From the NCBI RefSeq assembly GCF_030296615.1, contig NZ_AP027732.1, forward strand, positions 1,116,001 through 1,180,000: DNA of 64,000 nt, written 5' to 3'. The notes under the pieces are model-generated. The model worked only from the letters and a program-made list of their open reading frames with translations, had not been told where the DNA came from and did no database searches. The translations under genes and the position numbers were made by a program. This stretch comes from Frondihabitans sucicola (lineage in GTDB: Bacteria > Actinomycetota > Actinomycetes > Actinomycetales > Microbacteriaceae). Shown here in pieces: positions 55,241 to 62,998 of this stretch. The stretch's first letter is position 1. The number at the start of each line of letters is the position of its first letter.

Positions 55241-56224
55241 ATGAGCGGGCCGAGCATCACCGTCACGGGCAAGACCCTCGACGAGATCGCCACCCGGGTG
55301 CGCGTCGAGCACGGCCCGCGCGCCCGCATCGTGGCGGCGGAACGCGTCACCTCCGGTGGCATCGCCGGGCTCTTCGCCAAGCGCTACGTCGAGGCCACCG
55401 TCGAACTGCCCGAGCGCGGTCGCCGGGCGGCGCGAACGGGGCGGGACGCGCCCGGTCGCCGCGCCTCCGACACCCCCGCCTCGCAGGCGGCCTTCTCACC
55501 CACGCCGGCGCAGCGCGTGGGGCTCGCCGCGCTCCTGGCCGACGCCGAAGACGCCGAGGAGGCGTTCGCGCTCGAGGAGAAGCCCGCCGAGCCCGCGGTC
55601 TCCACCCGATCCGGCGCCTTCGCCGACCTCATGGACGATCTCGCCTTCAACGGCGTCATCACCGATCCCGTCGTTCCCGAGCCGCTGGTTCCCGAGCCGG
55701 TCGTTCCCGAGCCGGTCGTCAAGATGACTGCGACCCCGGTGGCGCCCGCAGCACCCGAGGCGCCCCGCCCGGCCCCTGACCTGCTCGACGGCCCGGGCGA
55801 CCTGGTCGTCGTGGTGGGCGAGCGCCCCGACACGGTCGCCGTCGCGCAGGCGATGGCCGAGGGCTCGAGCCTGCAGCGCGCGGCCATCCGAGTGGCAGGA
55901 TCCTGCGCCGACGGCCGATTCGTCAGGGTCACCGACCGACGCGGCGCGCTCGAGGCCAGGGCGTCCGGCGTGGAGCTCGACCGGGCCACCTTCGTCGCCG
56001 TGGGGTGGGATTCGGCCACGGCCGAGATCGTCGCCGCGCTCGCGCCCGACCAGATCTGGTTCGCCGTCGACGCCGGGCGCAAGCACGCCGACACCGAGCG
56101 GTTCCTCGCGACGGCGTCCGCCGTCATCGACGCCGACGGGCTCGCCGCGGCGGGCCTGGCGGGCACCTCGACGCCCGACACCGTGCGCACTCTCGGCCTC
56201 CCCGTCGGCTGGACCGACGCGTAG
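55241..56224 (+). CDS. degenerate FlhF-like protein
   Basis: 327 residues from ATG 55241, straight after flhA where flhF normally lies. The first 60 residues (SITVTGKTLDEIATRVRVEHGPRARIVAAERVTSGGIAGLFAKRYVEATVEL) match the FlhF B domain. A proline-rich linker with a VVPEP repeat follows (about 145-162). The C-terminal part, DLVVVVGERPDTVAVAQAM then VGWDSATAEIVAAL and WFAVDAGRKHADTERFL, keeps SRP-GTPase-like order but has no GxxxxGKT P-loop or DxxG. It cannot be a normal GTPase; perhaps it retains a scaffold role. Confidence 0.75.
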   Translation: MSGPSITVTGKTLDEIATRVRVEHGPRARIVAAERVTSGGIAGLFAKRYVEATVELPERGRRAARTGRDAPGRRASDTPASQAAFSPTPAQRVGLAALLADAEDAEEAFALEEKPAEPAVSTRSGAFADLMDDLAFNGVITDPVVPEPLVPEPVVPEPVVKMTATPVAPAAPEAPRPAPDLLDGPGDLVVVVGERPDTVAVAQAMAEGSSLQRAAIRVAGSCADGRFVRVTDRRGALEARASGVELDRATFVAVGWDSATAEIVAALAPDQIWFAVDAGRKHADTERFLATASAVIDADGLAAAGLAGTSTPDTVRTLGLPVGWTDA

Positions 56225-56231
56225 GTCGCCG

Positions 56232-56299
56232 CCGCGACGCGTTTCCCGGACAACTCAACGCGCCGCGGCGCGTGTGAATGTCCGGGAAACGCGTTGCGG
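56232..56299. repeat. 68-bp palindromic repeat, family A, copy 5
   Basis: Arms are CCGCGACGCGTTTCCCGGAC and GTCCGGGAAACGCGTTGCGG. The centre ACGCGCCGCGGCGCGT is itself a perfect palindrome, so nearly the whole element is self-complementary. It lies seven bases after the flhF-like stop and 32 bases before csrA. Confidence 0.92.
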
Positions 56300-56331
56300 C
56301 AGACAGGACCACACCCCGGTAGTCTTGCGGG

Positions 56332-56592
56332 ATGCTGGTGCTTACGCGCAAGGTGGGGGAGAGGATCCTCATCGGTGACGACATCGTCCTCACCATCCTC
56401 GACTCCCGCGGCGACGGCATTCGCGTCGGCATCGACGCCCCGCGCGGCATCAAGGTGCAGCGCGAAGAGGTCGTGCGAGCGGTCACCGAGGCCAACGCCG
56501 AGGCTGCCAGCGCACCCGACGACGCCGAGGCGCGCCTGCGCGATCTGCTCGGTGGGGCGCAGCCGCCCGCGGATCCTGCCCCCGAGCAGTAG
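56332..56592 (+). CDS. csrA: carbon storage/translational regulator CsrA
   Basis: 86 residues from ATG 56332. MLVLTRKVGERILIGDDIVLTILDSRGDGIRVGIDAPRGIKVQREEV is the canonical CsrA core, including the RNA-contacting LTRK and the GIDAPR/VxREE segments. An extra Ala/Asp/Pro-rich tail of about 30 residues is present. It should bind GGA hairpins such as that in the fliC leader and be neutralised by FliW. Confidence 0.95.
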   Translation: MLVLTRKVGERILIGDDIVLTILDSRGDGIRVGIDAPRGIKVQREEVVRAVTEANAEAASAPDDAEARLRDLLGGAQPPADPAPEQ

Positions 56593-56635
56593 TCCCCAGC
56601 CAGCCAGCCAGCCCCCTCTCCCTGCCTCCCTCCCG

Positions 56636-56712
56636 AAATCGAAGGGGATTTTCGCGCCGACCCTGCCCGATCGGCATGAAGCCGTCGTCGCCGCGAAAAT
56701 CCCCTTCGATTT
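56636..56712. repeat. 77-bp palindromic repeat, family B, copy 4
   Basis: Arms AAATCGAAGGGGATTTTCGC and GCGAAAATCCCCTTCGATTT pair perfectly. The core contains GCCCGATCGGCATGAAG, which is the reverse complement of the core in copy 3, so the element occurs in both orientations. It lies between the convergent csrA and methyltransferase genes. Confidence 0.92.
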
Positions 56713-56848
56713 CTGCGGGGTGGGGGCTGCAGCGGCGCGGGGCAGGGGCGGGGCGGGGGCGGGTGTGCGGGGCGGGTGTGCGGGGCGGGTGCGCGGGGCG
56801 GGGCGGGCCGGGACAGGAGGACGGTGCCGGTGCGCGCGGGCGCTGGAG
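56713..56848. repeat. G-rich low-complexity tract beside repeat B4
   Basis: Runs of GGGG with CGGGTGTGCGGGG units repeated three times, directly after the right arm of B4 and before the stop of the minus-strand methyltransferase gene. On the minus strand it is a C-rich stretch after the stop. No gene is present. Confidence 0.75.
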
Positions 56849-57736
56849 TCAGCGGCCGCCGAACACCGATCGCGACGGCTCGGGGGACGGCACGGCGGTG
56901 GCGTCCGTGACGACGGGCGCCCCGGCGACGAAGTCGCGCAGCTCGCGCCCGGCCACGACCTTGGCGGGCAGCGGGTCGGAGGAGTAGACGCGGGGCATGC
57001 GGTCGACCGGCAGCTCGGAGTGCGATCCGACCAGCACGACGTTGCCGAACCGCCGACCCTTCAAGGTGCCCGGGTCGGCCACGGCGACGACGTGCTCGAA
57101 GACGGTCTGGAGCGTCGACGCCTGGCCGCGGGCGAACGCGAGGCCCGCACCGTCGGCCGAGTTGACGATCAGCATGCCGGTCGGGGAGAGGAACGCGGCC
57201 GCGGCCGTGTAGAACTCGAGCGAGGTGACGTGCGCGGGGATGCGTGACCCGCCGAACACGTCGACGACCAGCAGATCGACGGTGCCGCGCAGGCCGGCGG
57301 GCAGCTTCTCCATCACCTCGCGGGCGTCGCCGTAGCGCACCCGGATCGACGCGCCGCGCGGGAACGGCAGTTGGGCGCGAACCAGGTCGACCAAGCCCTG
57401 CTCGAGCTCGACGACCTGCTGGCGCGAGCCCGGCCGGGTGGCCTCGACGTAGCGGGGCAGCGTGAGGGCGCCGGCCCCGAGGTGCAGGGCCGTGAGCGGG
57501 CCAGGCGGGAGGAGGTCGATGGCGTGCCCGATCCTGCGCACGTATTCGAAGGCGAGGTGCGTCGGATCGTCGAGGTCGACGTGCGACTGCGGTGTGCCGT
57601 CGACGACGAGCGTGTACGAGCCGGGGCTCCAGCGGTCGGGATCGATTCTGGCCTGGCCCGCACCGATGGTGATCTCGAGCGGGGCGTCGTCTCCGGAGCC
57701 GACGGTGTCGCGGGACGAGCCGCGGGAGGAAGCCAT
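56849..57736 (-). CDS. spermidine-synthase-like methyltransferase-fold protein
   Basis: 295 residues from ATG 57736 with GGAGG upstream. The fold of polyamine synthases is clear: TALHLGAGALTLPRYVEATRPGSRQQVVELEQGLVDLVRAQL (nucleotide-binding strand and acidic loop), then RVRYGDAREVM and VDLLVVDVFGGSRIPAHVTSLEFY. The DDT-type catalytic Asp region is DVFGG here, so it may not be a true aminopropyltransferase. No polyamine partner gene is nearby. Confidence 0.75.
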   Translation of the reverse strand: MASSRGSSRDTVGSGDDAPLEITIGAGQARIDPDRWSPGSYTLVVDGTPQSHVDLDDPTHLAFEYVRRIGHAIDLLPPGPLTALHLGAGALTLPRYVEATRPGSRQQVVELEQGLVDLVRAQLPFPRGASIRVRYGDAREVMEKLPAGLRGTVDLLVVDVFGGSRIPAHVTSLEFYTAAAAFLSPTGMLIVNSADGAGLAFARGQASTLQTVFEHVVAVADPGTLKGRRFGNVVLVGSHSELPVDRMPRVYSSDPLPAKVVAGRELRDFVAGAPVVTDATAVPSPEPSRSVFGGR

Positions 57737-57852
57737 GCCTCCAGCCTGCCACGGCGCGCTGGGATCTCCACCCCGCACTTCCACCCGTGGGTGGTGGGCC
57801 GGCCCGGCTGCCGCTGCAACTCTTGAGACATCCCCAGAAGAAAGGTCACACC

Positions 57853-58352
57853 GTGTCGGTCCAGCTCCTCACCAACATCGTCATCGGGCTCGCGCTCGTC
57901 GGCTTCATCGCCTACCGTCAGCTGCGCTGGACGCGGACCGACCGCGCGAGCGTCTGGCGCATGCCGCTGATCCTCGGCGTGATCGGCGTCATCAACCTCT
58001 CGTCGACCGCGAAGAACGCGACCGTCGGCGCCCCGGACATCACCATCATCGGCATCGAGCTCGTCCTCGCGGTCGTGATCGGTCTCCTCATGGGGCGCCT
58101 GACGGTGTTCCGGGTGGCGGCGACGCCCGATTCGAAGGGGCGCAGGATCGAGGCGCGCTCCGGGGCGCGGGCGCCGCGCTCTGGGTGGTCCTCATCGTGG
58201 TGCGCGTCGGCCTCGACGTGGTCGGCGGGATGATGGGCGCCCACCTGCTCACCGCGACCGGCGTGATCCTGCTCACCGTCGCCGCCAGCCGCGCCGCTTC
58301 GGCCCTCATGATGGACGGCCGCATGCCGCAGGTCTCGACTGTCAGGGCATGA
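57853..58352 (+). CDS. integral membrane protein upstream of a two-component system (one frameshift)
   Basis: About 166 residues from GTG 57853 once one base is restored near 58163-58168. Five hydrophobic helices are seen: LLTNIVIGLALVGFIAYRQL, RMPLILGVIGVINLS, ITIIGIELVLAVVIGLLMG, AALWVVLIVVRVGLDVVGG and LLTATGVILLTVAASRA. This resembles DUF1453/CcdC-like membrane proteins found beside kinase-regulator pairs. It is probably part of the signalling operon that follows. Confidence 0.72.
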
Positions 58353-58359
58353 TGGCGGT

Positions 58360-59525
58360 GTGACCGCCGCCTTTCCTCCGACCCGGACCGCCCGCGCGGT
58401 CTGGGTTCGGCGCTCAACGGCATCGGAGCGATCATCGTGGCCTTCTGGCTCTTCGCGGGTCACGTCGCCGGCGCGCACCTGACGACCCCGGTGATCGCGA
58501 TCAGCCTGGTCGCTCTCGTCGCCTGGGTGGTCCGCGCGTTCACCCGCGAGAACCGGCTCGGCGACGTCTCGGCCGTCGTGATGCTCCTCGGCGGAACCAC
58601 GATGGTGCAGGCGACCGATGCGCTGATGATCACCCCCGCCATCATCGCGGTGCTCGCCGTCACTGTCGACAGGCGTCACCCGATCGCCGTCGGGGCCTCC
58701 TTCGCACTCGTCGGCGCGGCCATCGTCACCGCGACCTCGATCGCGTACGGGCGCCCGCCGTCGTTCCTCCTCGGTGTCCTGGGAGGCCTGGCGATCGGCT
58801 TCGTGATCGGCTTCAACCGGAGGCAGACCAGGATCGCCGCCGAACGCGAACGCGAACTCCTCGCCCGCGATCTCGAGATCGACCGCGAGCAGCAGCGTTC
58901 GAGTCTGCTGGCCGACCGTGCTCGGGTCGCCCGCGACATCCACGACGTCCTCGCCCACAGCCTGGGCGGGCTCGTCATCCAGCTCGACGCCGTCGAGGCC
59001 CTGCTCGAGAACGGCCGCACCGACGACGCCGCGGCCCGGGTGCTCGCCGCCCGGCAGCTCGCCGCCGAAGGGCTGGGCGAGGCTCGGCGGGCCGTCGCGA
59101 CGCTGCGCGACCCGGATGCCGACCCCAGCCCCGAACGCGATGCTCTCGGGGCGCCCGACGCTCTCGAGCGCCTGATGGCTGCTCACGAATCGCTGGGCGG
59201 CCGTTCGGTCGTCGAGGGCAGGTCCGCCCTCGATCAGCTCGATCCGGAGCACGCGCGCGCGGTGGCCGGGGTGCTCCGCGAGACGCTGAGCAATGCGCGT
59301 CGGCACGCCCCCGGCGAGACCGTGACTCTGGTCTTCTCGCTCGACCGGCACCGTGGCATCCTGCGCTTTCGGGTGTCGAACCCCGTTCCGGCGTCGGAAG
59401 CCGTGTCGCCGGGAGGCGGCCACGGGCTTCCGGGCATGCGCGAGCGGGTGGCCGAGCTGGGCGATGCCTCGTGGGTCGACGCCGAGCGGCGCGGGGCGGA
59501 GTTCGTCATCGAGGAGAGGTGGTGA
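58360..59525 (+). CDS. DesK/LiaS-type sensor histidine kinase (one frameshift near the start)
   Basis: About 388 residues from GTG 58360. One base near 58395 must be restored (GGTC(C)TGGGTTCG) to join the N-terminus to SALNGIGAIIVAFWLFAGHV. Several membrane helices follow, then HisKA_3 with RVARDIHDVLAHSLGGLVIQLDAV (phospho-His near residue 195). The HATPase part reads LRETLSNARRHAPGETVTLVF and GGGHGLPGMRERVAELGD. It senses an envelope or membrane signal and phosphorylates the regulator encoded next. Confidence 0.87.
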
Positions 59526-59529
59526 CGCG

Positions 59530-60221
59530 GTGACGGAGACGACACCGGCGGGCTCCATCAGGATCGTGGTCGCCGACGACCAGGCGATCGTCCGCGACGG
59601 CCTGGTGACGATGCTCTCCCTGGTCGACGACTTCGAGATCGTCGGGCAGGCCGCCGACGGGGCCGAGGCCGTCCGTCTCGTCGACGAGCTGACGCCCGAC
59701 GTCGTGCTCATGGACCTCCGCATGCCCCAGCTGTCGGGCGCCGAAGCGACCGCACGTGTCCTCGCGTCCCACCCGGCGACGGCCGTGCTCGTGCTGACGA
59801 CCTTCGCAGACGACGAGTCGATCGTCGGCGCCCTGCGGGCCGGCGCTCGCGGGTACCTCACCAAGGACGCCGGGCGCAAGGAGCTCGCCAGCGCGATCCG
59901 GGCGGTCGCCGCCGGTCAGTCGATCTTCGAGGCCTCGGTGGGTGCGCTGCTGGTGCAGAGCTTGACGGCAGGATCCGCGAATCGCTCCCCGGCCGGCGTC
60001 GAGCCGCCGCGCTCGTCCGCCGACTCCTCCGCGCACGCCACCCCGACCTCACCCCGCGCGAAGCCGAGGTCTTCGCGCTGATCGCCCTCGGACTGTCCAA
60101 CCCCGAGATCGCGGTGAAGCTGTTCGTGAGCATCGCCACGGTGAAGGCCCACGTCAACACGATCTTCGCGAAGCTCGACGTGACGACACGAGCGCAGGCC
60201 ATCGCCCTCGCGCTCGGCTGA
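59530..60221 (+). CDS. NarL/LuxR-type response regulator (one frameshift)
   Basis: About 230 residues from GTG 59530, four bases after the kinase stop. The receiver domain reads IRIVVADDQAIVRDGLVTML, phospho-Asp near residue 62 in VVLMDLRMPQ, and VLVLTTFADDESIVGALRAGARGYLTKDA. A base is missing between about 59980 and 60020. The other frame then gives the LuxR-type HTH: LTPREAEVFALIALGLSNPEIAVKLFVSIATVKAHVNTIFAKLDV. Partner of the upstream kinase. Confidence 0.88.
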
Positions 60222-60263
60222 CGTCGCGCTTCGCCGGTCGTTCACCCGACGGGTCTAGACATC

Positions 60264-60279
60264 ACCCCCGTTCGGGGGT
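60264..60279 (+). terminator. short GC hairpin after the response regulator
   Basis: ACCCCC-GTTC-GGGGGT, followed by TTATGTTGTT. A six-base-pair stem with a tetraloop and a T-rich tail, 43 bases after the response-regulator stop, fits an intrinsic terminator for the signalling operon. Confidence 0.6.
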
Positions 60280-60322
60280 TATGTTGTTCGTACCCGACGG
60301 CGAACCGAAGCCGCCAGGTCTT

Positions 60323-60419
60323 GTCGGTGGTGCACACCCAGGCACCCGCTCTCCCCGGCCCTTCGCGGCCGAGCGAAGCCAACCGCGCCTCCTGGCTTCG
60401 ACTTCTGCCACCACCCGAC
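60323..60419 (+). promoter_or_regulatory. structured leader upstream of the surface-protein gene
   Basis: GTCGGTGGTG (60323-60332) can pair with CACCACCCGAC (60409-60419) with one bulge. Inside are two hairpins: CGGCC-CTTCGC-GGCCG (60356-60371) and CGAAGCCA/TGGCTTCG (60374-60381 with 60393-60400). Together they form a three-way junction. No known riboswitch class was recognised. An in-frame TTG at 60321 means the region could instead be coding. Confidence 0.4.
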
Positions 60420-60434
60420 ACCCGAAAGTCCCGC

Positions 60435-62132
60435 ATGCCCGCCACGCGTCTGTCCGCGCCCGCTCACCCGTCCACCCGCCTCACCCCTGGGAGACGTCGT
60501 CGTCTCGCCGCCCTCCTCCTCGTTCCACTCCTGGCGTTCGCCGCACTGCTCTTTGGAGCGGCGGCACCGGCCCAGGCGGCCCCCATCACCGGTGCCATCA
60601 CCGACGTCAGGATCGCTCCGACGGATCCCCGGTTGGGCGCACAGCTCACGACGGAGATCGACTGGAGGGTGCCCAACGGCACGCAGTCCGGCGACACCTT
60701 CACGCTGACGCTCCCGTCGAACCTGCGCAATCTTCCGCAGGGCTTCGCGCTCGTCGACCCCGACGGTGGAGCGGTGGTGGCCAACGCCGTCCTCTCGCAG
60801 ACGATGCCGGCCGTGATCACGTTCACGATGACGGACTACGCGTCGACGCACTTCGACACCCACGGCACCGCCTTCGTCACCTCGAACTTCTCGGCCTCCA
60901 GCACGCCGGCGGGCGTCACGACTCCGCTCACGTACACGAGCGGCGACGGGCGGGTCTTCACCGTCCCGGTCACGCCGACCGGCTCACCGACCGGCACCGA
61001 CCGTCCCTCGAAGTACGGCGTGTACACGCGACCCGACCAGGGTCGCACCAACGGGACCGACTTCCTCGCGTACAACATCTCGACTCCGGTCGGACCGTTC
61101 GAGTCGGCCACGACGACCGACACGGTCGGCTCCGACCAGAAGTGGACGTTCGACTGCTCGACCATCTCGTACCTGGACGTCCGCCTCAACGCCGCCGGGA
61201 CCATGGTCGGTCGTACCCCGACGACGCCGGCCTCGACCTCGTGCAGCCCCACGTCCCTCACGGTCGGCTGGGGTCCGGCTGTCGCGCTCCACGAGTACCG
61301 CGTGGTGATCGACGCGAGCCTTCCCAAGGCGACGGGCGTCTCCACCGCATCGCAGACGTTCACCAACACGGCCCGAGTCGTCACCGTGCAGGGCGGCGCC
61401 CGGCGCTCGCAGGCGGCCACGGCCGTCGACCAGCAGTCCTCCGGCGGCGGCACCGGCGTCGGGGTCAACCCGGCCGTCGCCATCGTCAAGGGCGACTCCC
61501 GCGGTAACGCCGCCGACACCGATGCCGCCCGTGTCACCCTCGGGGCCGACGGCACCGCGTCGCTGGTCTACCGCGTCACCAACACCGGCAGCGACGTTCT
61601 GCAGAACGTCCAGGTCTCCGACCGCGTCGTGTCCAACGGCACCGTCACCGGGCTCAGCTGCGACTTCTCCGCTCTCGGCGGGCCGACCAGCGGCACCTCG
61701 TTCTCCGGTCACTTCGCCGTCGGTGTCAGCTTCCCCTGCACCGCGAACCTCAGCGGCGTCTCCGCGGGCGACACCGACCACCAGGACGTCGGCACCGTCA
61801 CGGCCACCGGTGTGCTCTCCGGGCAGCGAGTGACCGGCTCGAACGCGTACTTCGCGCGCGTCGCCGGTCTCAGTGGTCCGACCGGCGGGACGTCGACGCC
61901 CAACGGCGGCACCACGCGGCCGACTGCTCCCGTCACGGCTCCGGCCCCCGCACCCGCGGCGGTCGGCACGACCGGGCCGGCCGTCGCGCCGGTCGCGTCG
62001 GACGACGACTCGACGCTCGCCTACACGGGCACGGACGTGGTCGCTCCGCTCGGTGCTGCCGGAGTGCTCCTCGCGCTCGGCCTCGGTCTCACCGTTGCAG
62101 CTCGCCGCCGCCGGGTCGCCGACTCGGAGTAG
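60435..62132 (+). CDS. secreted wall-anchored surface protein (adhesin-like)
   Basis: 565 residues from ATG 60435; an in-frame TTG at 60321 would add 38 residues. A Sec signal (RRRRLAALLLVPLLAFAALLFGAAAPAQA) is followed by beta-rich domains like those of Gram-positive adhesins: ITDVRIAPTDPRLGAQLTTEIDWRVPNGTQSGDTFTLTLPSNL, and YTRPDQGRTNGTDFLAYNIS. A DUF11-like module (LVYRVTNTGSDVLQNVQVSDRVV) comes next. The tail is LAYTGTD plus membrane helix plus ARRRR, a class E sortase signal. It shares this tail type with the protein at 43273. Confidence 0.82.
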   Translation: MPATRLSAPAHPSTRLTPGRRRRLAALLLVPLLAFAALLFGAAAPAQAAPITGAITDVRIAPTDPRLGAQLTTEIDWRVPNGTQSGDTFTLTLPSNLRNLPQGFALVDPDGGAVVANAVLSQTMPAVITFTMTDYASTHFDTHGTAFVTSNFSASSTPAGVTTPLTYTSGDGRVFTVPVTPTGSPTGTDRPSKYGVYTRPDQGRTNGTDFLAYNISTPVGPFESATTTDTVGSDQKWTFDCSTISYLDVRLNAAGTMVGRTPTTPASTSCSPTSLTVGWGPAVALHEYRVVIDASLPKATGVSTASQTFTNTARVVTVQGGARRSQAATAVDQQSSGGGTGVGVNPAVAIVKGDSRGNAADTDAARVTLGADGTASLVYRVTNTGSDVLQNVQVSDRVVSNGTVTGLSCDFSALGGPTSGTSFSGHFAVGVSFPCTANLSGVSAGDTDHQDVGTVTATGVLSGQRVTGSNAYFARVAGLSGPTGGTSTPNGGTTRPTAPVTAPAPAPAAVGTTGPAVAPVASDDDSTLAYTGTDVVAPLGAAGVLLALGLGLTVAARRRRVADSE

Positions 62133-62180
62133 GGACGGCGGCTCGACCCGCCGGGCTTCGGCTCGGCGGGCCGGGCTTCA

Positions 62181-62849
62181 TCAGTCGCGGGCGACGACGA
62201 CCAGCGTCATGGGCTCGTCGTGACCCTGCCACGAGCCGCTCAGCACCTCGCGCTCGGCTCCGGTGCCGGCGGCCGCGGCAAGGGCCGCCGCGTCCGCGCC
62301 GGGCACCCTGGCCAGGGCCACCCGCAGGTCGCCGGCGCTCGCGACGGTGATCCCGTCGTCGTCGCGGGTCGCCACGGCGGCGACGTCGGGTGCGGTGACC
62401 TCTCGTGATCCTGCCGCCCCGCTCCCCGCTGCGACGGCGGTGGGCTCACGGGGGACCCGGGCTCCGTCGATCTCGTAGAACTCGTCGGCCTGGACTCCGC
62501 CGCCGAGGGCCGCATTCGCGACCGCGGCGAGGTACGCGGGATCGCCGAGGGCGTCGTAGACGAACCGGGTGCCGAGGACGGAGTGCTCCATCGTGCCGAG
62601 CAGCCAGGCCTCACCGCCCGCGAGAGCGGTGTCGCGATAGGTCAGCGGCACCTGCAGCACGGGCCCCGCGCCTGCGCTGACGAACAGCGTCTCGATGCCG
62701 ACGCGCCCCTCGGGATCGTCGAACCGGAACGCGGCGACCTTGTCGAAGTCGCGCTCGGGATCGCCGTCGAACCAGGGCTGCGCCCGGGCCCAGTCGGCGA
62801 GGATCTCGGTCTTCGACGGAGTCAGTTCCGACTTGTGCAGGAGTGCCAT
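62181..62849 (-). CDS. maltokinase N-terminal-cap-like protein
   Basis: 222 residues from ATG 62849. The opening MALLHKSELTPSKTEILADWARAQPWFDGDPERDFDKVAAFRFDDPEGRVGIETLFVSAG matches the cap domain found at the start of actinobacterial maltokinases. TYRDTALAGGEAWLLGTMEHSVLGTRFVYDALGDP also follows that domain. The kinase domain itself is missing, so this is a stand-alone cap. The function of such free caps is not known. Confidence 0.75.
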   Translation of the reverse strand: MALLHKSELTPSKTEILADWARAQPWFDGDPERDFDKVAAFRFDDPEGRVGIETLFVSAGAGPVLQVPLTYRDTALAGGEAWLLGTMEHSVLGTRFVYDALGDPAYLAAVANAALGGGVQADEFYEIDGARVPREPTAVAAGSGAAGSREVTAPDVAAVATRDDDGITVASAGDLRVALARVPGADAAALAAAAGTGAEREVLSGSWQGHDEPMTLVVVARD

Positions 62850-62998
62850 GCCCCGATCGTAGGGGGCGACGCGGCGCACCCCCAATACACGGTTCGTTTC
62901 GCGGATCACCCTCCCGATGCCTGCGCCGGGCCAGTACTCTTTCGATCCCGTCGAGCGTTCCACCCGGGCCTCGGCGTCACCCGACACGAAAACCCGAC

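Noticed and set aside
56849..57736. a true spermidine synthase
   Set aside because: The fold is clear, but the catalytic Asp region is atypical and no polyamine gene is adjacent, so only a family-level name is used.
60282..60434. c-di-AMP or c-di-GMP riboswitch upstream of the surface protein
   Set aside because: The leader is structured, but the conserved loop sequences of the ydaO and GEMM classes were not found, so no class name is given.
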